The notes under the pieces: model-generated | The model's input: the letters and a program-made list of their open reading frames with translations, nothing else | What the model was told of the DNA's origin: nothing | Database searches by the model: none | Shown: positions 15,013 to 22,965 of the stretch, one piece after another | Layout: each line of letters begins with the position of its first letter | Numbering within the stretch: the first letter of the stretch is position 1 | From: Novacetimonas maltaceti | Lineage (GTDB): Bacteria > Pseudomonadota > Alphaproteobacteria > Acetobacterales > Acetobacteraceae | Assembly (NCBI RefSeq): GCF_002906255.1 | Contig: NZ_POTC01000027.1 | Coordinates: 1-40,937 of the forward strand | DNA: 40,937 nucleotides | Direction of reading: 5' to 3' | Position numbers and translations under genes: made by a program

Positions 15013-16034
15013 CGGGCATAGATGCCGTCAAAGACGCCGCCATCGGCGAAATGCGTCTTCTGCACCTGCGTCCAGCCACCAAGGGAGGCGATGTCGAAGG
15101 TTGCGACATCGGCGAAGGTCGCGCGGTTTTCGGCCAGTATGGACGGCGTGACGGGCCGGAAATAATGTTTCGCCCCGATCCGCTGCCCCGCGTCGGTGAA
15201 CAGGAAATCAAGGTAGGCGCGCGCAATTTCCAGCGTGCCATGCGCCTTTGCATTGCGCTCCACCACCGCGACGGGCGGTTCGGCAAGGATCGTCAGCGGT
15301 GGCACGACGATGTCGAACTGGTCCGGCCCGATGTCGCGCGCGGCCATCAGGGCCTCGTCCTCCCACGCCAGCAGGACGTCGCCACTGCCGCGCTGCACGA
15401 AGCTGTTGGTCGCGCCCCGCGCGCCGGTATCAAGCACCGGGACGTGGGAAAACAGCGCCCGCAGGTACGCCCGCGCCGTGTCCGGCGTGCCGCCGGACTG
15501 GCGCAGCTCCCAGCCCCATGCCGCGAGGTAGTTCCACCGCGCGCCGCCCGATGTCTTGGGGTTGGGGGTGATGACCTGCACCCCGTCGCGGATCAGGTCG
15601 GGCCAGTCATGGATGCCTTTCGGGTTGCCCTTGCGCACCAGAAAGACGATCGTGCTGGTGAACGGAGTCGCATTGTGCGGCAGCAGCCCCTGCCAGTTGG
15701 CGGGCAGAAGGCCGCTCGCCGCCAGCATGTCGATGTCATAGGCCAGGCCCAGCGTCACCACGTCGGCGGGCGCGCCCTCCTGCACCGAACGGGCCTGCGC
15801 GGCCGATCCCCCGTGGGAGGTCCGCACCATCACCGGCGCCCCCCCATGCGTGCGCGCCCATTGCGCGGCAAAGGCGCGGTCGACCTCCTGATACAGTTCG
15901 CGCGTCGGGTCGTAGGAGACATTCAGCAGCGTCCCCGCCGCCCATGCCCCGCGCGGACGCCCCGCCAGCAGCGCGGCGCAGCCCAGCCCGGCCTGAAGGA
16001 AAGCACGACGGTTCGAAAGGAATGATGGCTTCAT
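15009..16034 (-). CDS. sbp: Periplasmic sulfate-binding protein of the CysTWA importer
   Basis: 341 residues from the ATG at 16034 (MKPSFLSNRRAFLQAG), chosen because it gives a clean signal; the frame is open to 16163. The signal has a twin-arginine look (Asn-Arg-Arg-Ala-Phe-Leu) followed by a hydrophobic core ending near AWA, suggesting Tat export, though Sec is possible. Family hallmarks follow: NVSYDPTRELYQ, SHGGSAAQARSV and ITPNPKTSGGARWNYLAAW, which form the sulfate or thiosulfate pocket. It is the first gene of the four-gene operon sbp-cysT-cysW-cysA. The long AT-rich region upstream carries two inverted repeats that could bind a LysR-type sulfur regulator. Sulfate against thiosulfate preference cannot be read from the sequence. 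Confidence 0.9.
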   Translation of the reverse strand: MKPSFLSNRRAFLQAGLGCAALLAGRPRGAWAAGTLLNVSYDPTRELYQEVDRAFAAQWARTHGGAPVMVRTSHGGSAAQARSVQEGAPADVVTLGLAYDIDMLAASGLLPANWQGLLPHNATPFTSTIVFLVRKGNPKGIHDWPDLIRDGVQVITPNPKTSGGARWNYLAAWGWELRQSGGTPDTARAYLRALFSHVPVLDTGARGATNSFVQRGSGDVLLAWEDEALMAARDIGPDQFDIVVPPLTILAEPPVAVVERNAKAHGTLEIARAYLDFLFTDAGQRIGAKHYFRPVTPSILAENRATFADVATFDIASLGGWTQVQKTHFADGGVFDGIYAR

Positions 16035-16132
16035 GGAACAGGTCTTCCCAGGCGGCGTCACACATGACGGGCATCCCCGGCGGCCCGCCACGCGACAGGG
16101 CGGCGGGAGCGGGGGATAATTAAACCATTTTA

Positions 16133-16149
16133 TATCGTTCAATACGATA
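16133..16149. promoter_or_regulatory. Inverted repeat, possible LysR-type site upstream of sbp
   Basis: TATCGT-TCAAT-ACGATA is a perfect 6-base inverted repeat with a 5-base centre, about 100 bases before sbp. It contains the T-N11-A arrangement of LysR-family sites, and sulfate importers are commonly under CysB-type LysR control. Inference only. Confidence 0.45.
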
Positions 16150-16206
16150 GGACGCGCCCGCAAAACCTGTCAATAATCATCTTCGTGGCATGTGATTCAC
16201 GATAAT

Positions 16207-16218
16207 TAACGATCGTTA
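16207..16218. promoter_or_regulatory. 12-base palindrome TAACGATCGTTA
   Basis: Perfect palindrome in the divergent region, 58 bases from the inverted repeat at 16133. It could be an operator for either side. Confidence 0.35.
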
Positions 16219-16392
16219 TGTTGTTTATATGCCACGACGAAGACGGGCACGCATTCATTTTTATCGTTTTATTCCAATGCGTTACAATCATGCCACGTCA
16301 CTGTTCCGGCCGACCGCGCCGGATATGCACACATCAAACGACACTTTCGATATTTAACTTTGTTGACCGTATTATAAAATCACATTACGGAT

Positions 16393-18306
16393 ATGGATCA
16401 GACTTCACCCCCGTTCCGTCCCCTTTCCCACCAAGATGGTCTTCCCATGACATCCTTGCCAAGGTCAGTCACAGCAGGCGCGATGCCCTCCCGCTTCGCC
16501 TCCGTCATCATACGGAACGCGCGCTGCCTGCGTACCGCGCCGCTGGCGGGATCGGCCGCCCTTGCCCTCGCGCTGCCATGGGGCGGACTGCCCAGCGCGC
16601 GCGCGCAGGCCGCCACCACGCAGGGAAGCCTCACGGCAGGGGCCACCCGCCCCTCCCCACGCACGCCCGCGCATGGCCACGCGGCCCCTGCCGTGGCGGC
16701 GTCGCACGTCACGCCGTCGCACGTCACGGTGGCCCCGGCCACGCCGGACGGGCGGCCCGAAAACATGACGGTCCATGTTGGCCCCCGCCCGCCGATCCAG
16801 ACCTATCCCCATGCCAACCCGGTGGGACAGCCGATCGTCATGACCGGGGCGCAGAACCGCATCAACGGCCATCCCTATGACTGGGGCGTGTTCAATCGCG
16901 GCAACGGGGAGGCGGCTGGCTTTGGACCGGTCGGTCAATACGGCGTCGCCCCCTGGGCCGAGGACTGGAGCCGCCTGCGCAACAGCAAAAACCACACCGA
17001 CCCGTTCGACGTGCTGAAATACATCCCGCTGACGCCGGACGGGCTGGTCTGGATCAGCTTTTCGGGCGAGACGCGGCTGCGCAACTGGTTCGAGACCCGG
17101 CCCAACCTCGGCACCCAGAAACCCAACGATTCGGGCCGCTTTGGCGTGCGCAACCTGTATGGCGCGGACCTGCATATCGGGTCGCACCTGCGGTTTTTCG
17201 GGCAACTCATCAACGCCGATGCCGGCGGGTGGGGCGGGTATGGCTACGGCTCCACCTATCGCAAGCGGCTGGATGCGCAGCAGGCGTTCGTGGAGACGCG
17301 GTGGAACCTGTTTGGCGCGAAAACGGGGTTCATGTTCGGGCGGCAGCAGTTCCTCGATGCGCCCTCCTACATGCTCTATAACCGCGAGACGCCGAACGTG
17401 CCGCTGTCATGGGACGGGTTCCGCGCCTATGCCATCTGGGACCGCATCCGCATCGACGGCTGGGATTTCGTGCAGACGAATGACAGCCAGAACAAGATGT
17501 TCCACGACACCGAAAACTATTCCACGCGGCTGTACGGGTTCGACACCACATGGGCGCCGCCGGATTTCCGCTTCCTTGGCGAACGTGGCTATTCCTTCGT
17601 CGATGCGTTCTATATCGGCTACAAGCTGTCGGGATCGTCCGGCGCGATCGCGACGCAGACGGGCACGGCGACGGGATCGAACACGCGCAACAATTTCGGC
17701 GTGCGCTGGCACGGGCAGGCCGGGCCGATCGAATTTTCCGTCGGCGCGGTGTGGCAGGGCGGCGTGTTCCGCTATGCCAGGACCAACGTCGCACGCAATG
17801 TCAGCGCCTATGCCATCAACTCCATCGTCGGATACCGCGTGCCAAAGGACAGGCTGCACACCTTTGCCGGGATCCAGACGGATGTGTATTCCGGCGGCAA
17901 TGACGCCAGCAAGAGCGGGGATATCGGCACCTATATCTCGCCGTTCAATCCGCAGACCAACTACCTCGACACCACGACCTACATGACGGCGTCGAACCTC
18001 ATCAGCTTCGCGCCGATGGTGCGCATCACACCGTTCAAATCCGTCAGCATCCAGATCAAGTATCCCCTGTTCTGGCGCGACAGCACAAATGACCGGGTTT
18101 ACAAATCCTCTGGCGCCTACAGCTTTCCCGGCAACTTCGGCGGAAAGTTCATCGGAATGGCCCCGCAGGCGTCACTGGCATGGCAGATCAATACACACCT
18201 GTCATGGACACAGTATGTCTCGCGCTTCATGACATCACGCGCCCTGAACGCCGCCGGCGGGTCGAGCGGGACATATTACCAGTCCAATTTCGTCTTCCGG
18301 TTCTGA
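16393..18306 (+). CDS. Alginate-export-family outer-membrane beta-barrel protein
   Basis: 637 residues as given; an ATG at 16447 (18 codons on) is an equal candidate since neither has a clear ribosome site. Signal-like segment at about residues 45-72 (LAGSAALALALPWGG...ARA-QA), an Ala/Pro/Thr/His-rich linker to about 160, then a barrel of about 430 residues ending in the outer-membrane signature Phe-Val-Phe-Arg-Phe. The barrel has the alternating pattern and motifs of the AlgE-like alginate export domain: SGETRLRNWFE, FGRQQFLDAPS and WDGFRAYAIWDRIRIDGWD. Members move acidic or neutral polysaccharides or sugars, or act as general porins; no polysaccharide genes are adjacent, so the substrate is open. 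A family A repeat follows the stop. Confidence 0.7.
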   Translation: MDQTSPPFRPLSHQDGLPMTSLPRSVTAGAMPSRFASVIIRNARCLRTAPLAGSAALALALPWGGLPSARAQAATTQGSLTAGATRPSPRTPAHGHAAPAVAASHVTPSHVTVAPATPDGRPENMTVHVGPRPPIQTYPHANPVGQPIVMTGAQNRINGHPYDWGVFNRGNGEAAGFGPVGQYGVAPWAEDWSRLRNSKNHTDPFDVLKYIPLTPDGLVWISFSGETRLRNWFETRPNLGTQKPNDSGRFGVRNLYGADLHIGSHLRFFGQLINADAGGWGGYGYGSTYRKRLDAQQAFVETRWNLFGAKTGFMFGRQQFLDAPSYMLYNRETPNVPLSWDGFRAYAIWDRIRIDGWDFVQTNDSQNKMFHDTENYSTRLYGFDTTWAPPDFRFLGERGYSFVDAFYIGYKLSGSSGAIATQTGTATGSNTRNNFGVRWHGQAGPIEFSVGAVWQGGVFRYARTNVARNVSAYAINSIVGYRVPKDRLHTFAGIQTDVYSGGNDASKSGDIGTYISPFNPQTNYLDTTTYMTASNLISFAPMVRITPFKSVSIQIKYPLFWRDSTNDRVYKSSGAYSFPGNFGGKFIGMAPQASLAWQINTHLSWTQYVSRFMTSRALNAAGGSSGTYYQSNFVFRF

Positions 18307-18308
18307 AG

Positions 18309-18537
18309 GCTCAGGGGCGTTGCCCCTGAAACCCCACCAAAGGGCATTGCCCTTTGGAAACCATGATTTTCAACAGATCAGGGTGCAGGGAGCGCGCTCC
18401 CTGCCGGGTCCGGAGCAAGTTGCCCGGGCGGTGCATGCGGCGATTGTCTCAGGGGCTTTGCCCCCGCCCCCCACCAAAGGGCATCGCCCTTTGGAAACCA
18501 TGACATCAGGGTACGGGGAGCGCGCTTCCTGCCGGGG
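18309..18537 (+). repeat. Family A intergenic repeat, locus 4 (nearly two units)
   Basis: Two units with a period of 138 bases (CTCAGGGGC at 18310 and 18448). Stems present: CAGGGGCGTTGCCCCTG, CCAAAGGGCATTGCCCTTTGG and GCAGGGAGCGCGCTCCCTGC in unit one. Unit two has drifted (GCGCGCTTCCTGC). The array ends exactly at the stop codon of the small minus-strand frame at 18538. Confidence 0.85.
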
Positions 18538-18726
18538 TCAGCGTGTGGCGGCGCGGAACAGGGCGGCGACGCGGCGACGCAGGCTCGACAGGTCGGGCAG
18601 CACAACATTATGCAGGGCACGCACGCTGTCATGGGTGGCATAGAACCGCCGTCCGACCACACCGGCCAGCGCAATCGCGGTACCGACAAAAATGCCGTCA
18701 ATTTCAATAATTGTTGATTCCAGCAT
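18538..18726 (-). CDS. Possible small hypothetical protein
   Basis: 62 residues from the ATG at 18726 (MLESTIIEIDGIFVGTAIAL). One hydrophobic segment at about 8-24 is followed by a basic, Arg-rich C-terminus. The frame is open to 18843, but that part shows no support. The ribosome site is weak. It ends at the border of the family A repeat, which may have truncated it. Not recognised. Confidence 0.35.
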   Translation of the reverse strand: MLESTIIEIDGIFVGTAIALAGVVGRRFYATHDSVRALHNVVLPDLSSLRRRVAALFRAATR

Positions 18727-19396
18727 GATCCATATCCGAAAAAATCTTTCTGCATCTCCAGACGATTTCGGCAGGTCCCGGGGAATGCCTATCGCACTGG
18801 ATGGAAATGCCGGGGGCGTGCCGGCGCAAGGAAAACAGGACATCGTCTATGTCCGTGTGTATATAGACACATGGTACGGACCCTCCAGAAGTCAGGAGCA
18901 TTACGATATGGGCAGCATCATAACGGAGCATGTGGAAGTGTCAAGATTAAACGACTACGATTCGTTGTAATTGTAATTAAACGTATTAATTAGTGGTTTT
19001 GCATGCCCGGACTTTCCATCATTTTATCATATGGTTACATAAGAATTCGCTATACATGCCCCAACAGGGCATGCCCCGCGACTCTCCCAAACGCGGGGTG
19101 GCGCCGGCCCTTTCCCGTTTTCCCCTTAAACCACGCACCATATGCGGGCATAAGGGCGACGTCAGGGATTGATACATTCCCCAACATCAAGGACGCCTGA
19201 CAAAACTGTTCAAAACTGGTATTGACGAGACGCGTAACGAATTCACCACGGACATTAAATAAACATTTATATTTCAAGTATGTTCGCGTTTTTATTTACC
19301 CGGGTACACTCTCGCGGCATGTGCATGCGTGCACCCCATCCGCACGGGAACATGCCCTGGACCGCACGACCTTCGCCAAGGAGATAAGCCGTCAGC
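18727..19396. other. AT-rich interval without a convincing gene
   Basis: No gene is supported in these 670 bases. Visible structure: TGTGT-ATATAG-ACACA (18856-18871), and two consecutive stem-loops ATGCCC-CAACA-GGGCAT (19056-19072) and CCCCGCG...CGCGGGG (19074-19098). An AT-rich run follows near 19250-19290 and probably includes the TetR gene promoter. A 92-residue frame at 18692-18970 was considered and rejected. Confidence 0.45.
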
Positions 19397-20023
19397 ATGG
19401 CCGCCACACCAATGCAAGCCACCACACGCCTGAGGCTGATGGAACAGGCATGGCCCCTGATTGCACGCAAGGGCTTTGCCAATACCAGCATCAATGACGT
19501 GCTGGAGGCCGCCCACGTGCCAAAGGGGTCTTTTTATTACTACTTTTCTTCCAAGGACATATTCGGCCAGGAACTGCTACAGTATAACATGTGCGAGCAT
19601 GCCGAGGCAATCCGCATGTTCCTCGGCACGCCGCACCTGTCGGGGCTGGAGCGGATGATGGCGTACTGGTCGTCATGGGTGGAACGTGAAACCAGCCCCG
19701 ACCCGCGCCAGAAATGCCTGATCGTCAAGATCGGGTCCGAGGTCAGCGAACTGTCCGACGGCATGCGCGCGGTGATGGAACGCGGGATCGACATGCTGGT
19801 CGGGCTTCTGGACGGGGGCATCCGCGCGGGCATCAGCGATGGGTCGATCTCCCCGATCATCGAAGCACCGAACGTGGCGCGTGAACTGTTCCATTACTGG
19901 CTGGGCAATACGGTGGCGTTCAAGATCCACCGCAACTCCCCACGCCTGACGCGCGCACTGGACACCACGCGCCGGATCCTGCAGGGGCTGGTGCCCGTTC
20001 GCAAACCCGCCCTGACGCTGTAG
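19397..20023 (+). CDS. TetR/AcrR family transcriptional regulator
   Basis: 208 residues. The N-terminal helix-turn-helix is clear: TSINDVLEAAHVPKGSFYYYFSSKDIFGQELL at about residues 30-61, with the Lys-Gly-Ser-Phe-Tyr-Tyr-Tyr-Phe recognition segment. The C-terminal ligand domain is about 140 residues and includes WVERETSPDPRQKCLIVKIGSE, which recalls the AcuR/NemR-like branch that senses reactive electrophiles through cysteine; here Cys sits in that segment. It converges on the MBL-fold gene. The AT-rich leader suggests its own promoter; TetR proteins usually repress themselves and a neighbour, but no target operator could be assigned. Confidence 0.85.
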   Translation: MAATPMQATTRLRLMEQAWPLIARKGFANTSINDVLEAAHVPKGSFYYYFSSKDIFGQELLQYNMCEHAEAIRMFLGTPHLSGLERMMAYWSSWVERETSPDPRQKCLIVKIGSEVSELSDGMRAVMERGIDMLVGLLDGGIRAGISDGSISPIIEAPNVARELFHYWLGNTVAFKIHRNSPRLTRALDTTRRILQGLVPVRKPALTL

Positions 20024-20093
20024 GCGGCGGGTTCGGGGCCCCAAGGGCGATATCCCCCTTCCCTGTCCACAGTGCCCGGAAAACCCCTGGTTT

Positions 20094-21131
20094 TCATCCC
20101 GCGCCGGGCGCATCGCAGATGATGTCGCGGCACGCGCCATGTTCCAGTGTGGTGAACCTGTCGGCAGGCCACCCCGCCGCCGCCGCCACGCGCGCCAGGC
20201 GCTGTACCGGTTCGTCCATCGGTTCATCCGTCAGGCGGAACGTGCCGAAATGCATGCCGATCCCCCGCCGCGCGCCAAGTTCGAGGAAGCCCGTGCATGC
20301 CTCCTCCGGCGTGACATGCACCCCCGCCATCAGGTCGCGCGGGTTGTAGGCCCCGATCGGCAGCAGCGCGAGGTCCGGCGCCCCCAGCCGGTCGCGGATC
20401 ATGCCCCAGTGGCGGCCATGCGCCGTATCGCCGGCAAAGAACACCCGCTGCGCGCGCCCGCCCGCACCGTGCACCTGCACCATGAACCCGGCCCACAGGC
20501 TGCGGTTGCGGTCAAAGGGGGTGCGCGCGGTGGCGTGGCGGGCGGGGGTTGCGGCAATGCGCACGCCGGGCAGTTCCACCCCCTCCCACCAGTCGAGTTC
20601 GACCACGCGCCGCAGTCCCGTCCGGCGCAGGTGGCGTGCATTGCCCAGCGGCACGACCACCAGCGGGTCATCCCCCCGCCGCCCCAGCGCGCGCAGCGAG
20701 GGCAGGTCCATATGGTCGTAATGGCAGTGGGAGACGAGGATGACGTCGATCGGCGGCAGGTCCGCCAGCGCCCGGCCCGGCGCGCGCACGCGCTTCGGTC
20801 CCGCCCACTGCACGGGCGAACAGCGTTGCGAGAAGATCGGGTCCGTCAGCACCGTCACCACCGACCCGTCGGCGCGCATGATGCGCAGCAGGAACGTGCT
20901 GTGGCCGATGAACGTCACCTGCACCGCGCCAGGGGCCGGGGGCTGGTACGGGTCCCCCGTGGGGGTGGGGTTGTCGATCCACGCGGGCCAGTCGGACGGC
21001 GGGCGGTTGCGCTGCCACTTCCAGATGGCCAGCGCGCGCAGCCTGCGCGGGTGCCAGTCCTGCGGCACGATGGCGGGGGGATTGTAAAAACGGGTCCCGT
21101 CGCAATGGTCGGTGACACGGAATGGCGGCAT
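20094..21131 (-). CDS. MBL-fold metal-dependent hydrolase (NAPE-PLD/UlaG-like)
   Basis: 345 residues. The metal site is SHCHYDHMD, giving His135, His137, Asp139 and His140. The first strand GHSTFLLRI (76-84), the TDPIFS segment (96-101) and FFAGDTAHGRHW (around 230) complete the beta-lactamase fold of the group related to N-acyl-phosphatidylethanolamine phospholipase D. It has no signal peptide, so it is cytoplasmic. The gene is on the same strand as the cellulose operon and follows it by 91 bases, so read-through is possible, but the fold gives no direct link to cellulose. The true substrate is unknown. Confidence 0.8.
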   Translation of the reverse strand: MPPFRVTDHCDGTRFYNPPAIVPQDWHPRRLRALAIWKWQRNRPPSDWPAWIDNPTPTGDPYQPPAPGAVQVTFIGHSTFLLRIMRADGSVVTVLTDPIFSQRCSPVQWAGPKRVRAPGRALADLPPIDVILVSHCHYDHMDLPSLRALGRRGDDPLVVVPLGNARHLRRTGLRRVVELDWWEGVELPGVRIAATPARHATARTPFDRNRSLWAGFMVQVHGAGGRAQRVFFAGDTAHGRHWGMIRDRLGAPDLALLPIGAYNPRDLMAGVHVTPEEACTGFLELGARRGIGMHFGTFRLTDEPMDEPVQRLARVAAAAGWPADRFTTLEHGACRDIICDAPGAG

Positions 21132-21222
21132 GCAGGCTTTCTCCGGCGCAATGGCGCGCAGTATGTCGCCTATGCCATGGGCGTGGCAAATCCTCTCGCA
21201 CGGGGCATGTGCGCGGCCGCCG

Positions 21223-22953
21223 TCAGTCCCGCACCCGCTGCATCAGCCAGCCGCCAACCCGTTTCCACACCGTCTCCGACAGGACCCAGTGCCCGTGCTG
21301 TGTCGGGTGGGTATAATCCGGCAGCCAGTAGGTCCGGTCGCCCACGTCGGCCATCGGCTGCCCCGGCGCAAAGGGGTCGATTTCCGCATCAACCGTTATC
21401 TCGTGGCTGTCGATCGCCTGCTGTATTTCCGCGCGCGGGGCGCCGGTGGTGTTCGCCTCGGCCATGATGACGACACGGAACCCGGCCGCCTTCAGGCGCT
21501 GCGTGATCCGCGCAAGGTTGCGCACCGTCTCCTGCACCGGGATGTGGTTGTACGGCAGGTGGTCGTTCACCCCGCCAAACACCACCGCGACCTTGACCGG
21601 CGCGTTGCGTCCCGCCGCCTCCGCCGCAGGCAGCATGCCCACCATCTGCCGCGTCGTTGCCCCCGACACCGCGAAATCATAGCTCTGGTACCGCCCATGG
21701 CGCTGCATCAGGTAAGGCCAGTTGCGGCCATCCGACAGCAGGTATCCCTCCGTCCGGCTGTCCCCGATCGCCACGAACACCGAACGTAGCTGCGGCATCT
21801 CCTCACCCGCCACGGCGGCGGCGGCCTGGAACGCGCGGACCTGTTCGCGGCGTGGGGCGACATCGGCAATGACGATGCCCGTCCACTGCCCGGTGTTGCG
21901 CCCCTGCACGAACCATTCGCCCCCGTCGGCATTATACCCGACATACCCGCCCGACAGCATGCCCGCGGGCATCGCGCCACGCAGGTAGCTGCCGGCCGCA
22001 TTGCCCGCGTCAAGGTGATAGCCATCATGGTCGGCATACACGCTGACGGCGGCGGGGGCGTTCATGACCACCAGGTCCGTGCGGTGGTCGGGGTCCATCC
22101 CGTCGGCCACATGCGCGAAACCGTCAAGGCTGTAGCTGCCAAGGAACAGCTTGAACGTGTTTTTCTGCCCCGCCTGGCCCAGCAGGACCGGCACGGGAAA
22201 TGCCGAGAACCCGGAATTGGAGGAGGCATAGGTGCCCGTCGTGCCGAAAAAGAAGCCGTCGGCCGGCACGCGCATCCCCGCGGGCAGGACAAAGCCGCCG
22301 GGGCCGTTGGCCTCCCCCCACGAAATGGCGTCATGCCCCGCGATGCGGACCTCGCCAACATGCACGACATGCTGCGGCGTCGCGGCCAGGTGGTTGCCAT
22401 GCCCCGACTGGTCATACACCCGCACGACATTGGCGAACGTCCCGGCATCGCGCCGCGCCAGCGCCGCGCGCAGGGCCGCGTGGTCGAGGTCCCCGTCCGC
22501 GCCGATGCCAAGCGTGACCACCACCGGCCGCCCGCCCTGCGTGACCTCCACATCCAGCGCGGGCCCGTGATAGCCCGACACCATCTGCATCGGCCCGCCG
22601 GCAAAGAGGGCATGCGCGCCGAACGTATCGGCAGGGCGCGCGGGCGTCATGCGCGTCCAGCGCGCCTGCCCCGCCGCGACCGATTCCGCCTGCCAGACCT
22701 GCCCGTGCGCCTGCCACAGGTCGCCCGTGCGGTATCCCGCCCCCGCATCGTCATGGGCGGCGGGCGCGCGGTCCATCCCGGCGGACGCCGCCTGCGCCGC
22801 GGGCATGCACAGGCCCTGCGTGCCGTCGCCCGCATCGGGACAGGCCTGCGCCCGCACCCCATGCGGCAACGCCGCCAGCGCAAGGGCCGCAAACAGGGTG
22901 ATATGCTGGTCCGCCATCTTCATCCGGGTCGCCTTTCGATGCGATCGTGTCAT
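21223..22953 (-). CDS. Secreted SGNH hydrolase of the type II cellulose operon (ORF569-like)
   Basis: 576 residues; AAGGA upstream of the ATG at 22953 supports this start, though an ATG at 22923 is possible. A signal peptide ends near residue 35 (Val-Arg-Ala). Residues about 110-380 form a beta-rich domain with VRVYDQSGHGNHL, a motif of the arabinofuranosidase-B catalytic domain and related concanavalin-like folds. Residues 390-576 are an SGNH esterase domain: GDS (Ser399), SGATT (Gly431), GGVND (Asn463) and DYTH (Asp546, His549), so all four blocks are intact. Position and size match ORF569, the gene downstream of bcsCII in K. xylinus. It probably removes or moves acyl groups on exported cellulose in the periplasm (inference). 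Only 12 bases separate it from bcsC. Confidence 0.8.
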   Translation of the reverse strand: MTRSHRKATRMKMADQHITLFAALALAALPHGVRAQACPDAGDGTQGLCMPAAQAASAGMDRAPAAHDDAGAGYRTGDLWQAHGQVWQAESVAAGQARWTRMTPARPADTFGAHALFAGGPMQMVSGYHGPALDVEVTQGGRPVVVTLGIGADGDLDHAALRAALARRDAGTFANVVRVYDQSGHGNHLAATPQHVVHVGEVRIAGHDAISWGEANGPGGFVLPAGMRVPADGFFFGTTGTYASSNSGFSAFPVPVLLGQAGQKNTFKLFLGSYSLDGFAHVADGMDPDHRTDLVVMNAPAAVSVYADHDGYHLDAGNAAGSYLRGAMPAGMLSGGYVGYNADGGEWFVQGRNTGQWTGIVIADVAPRREQVRAFQAAAAVAGEEMPQLRSVFVAIGDSRTEGYLLSDGRNWPYLMQRHGRYQSYDFAVSGATTRQMVGMLPAAEAAGRNAPVKVAVVFGGVNDHLPYNHIPVQETVRNLARITQRLKAAGFRVVIMAEANTTGAPRAEIQQAIDSHEITVDAEIDPFAPGQPMADVGDRTYWLPDYTHPTQHGHWVLSETVWKRVGGWLMQRVRD

Positions 22954-22965
22954 GCCATGGGTTCC

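Larger units (their letters stand above)
16035..16392. other. AT-rich divergent regulatory region
   Basis: This 358-base interval between sbp and the outer-membrane protein gene is clearly more AT-rich than its surroundings and contains no gene. It must hold the promoters of both. Two inverted repeats in it are listed separately, and the hexamer ATCGTT or a near match recurs at about 16134, 16213 and 16263. Confidence 0.6.

Noticed and set aside
11826-15151. Long plus-strand open frames of 616 and 570 codons
   Set aside because: They are antisense to cysA, cysW and cysT, whose family motifs are complete on the other strand.
1109-18537. Possible CRISPR-like arrays at the repeat loci
   Set aside because: Units are about 138 bases, palindromic and joined without unique spacers, and no cas gene is present.
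18692-18970. 92-codon plus-strand frame
   Set aside because: No ribosome site and no typical GC-rich codon bias; overlaps inverted repeats and an antisense frame.
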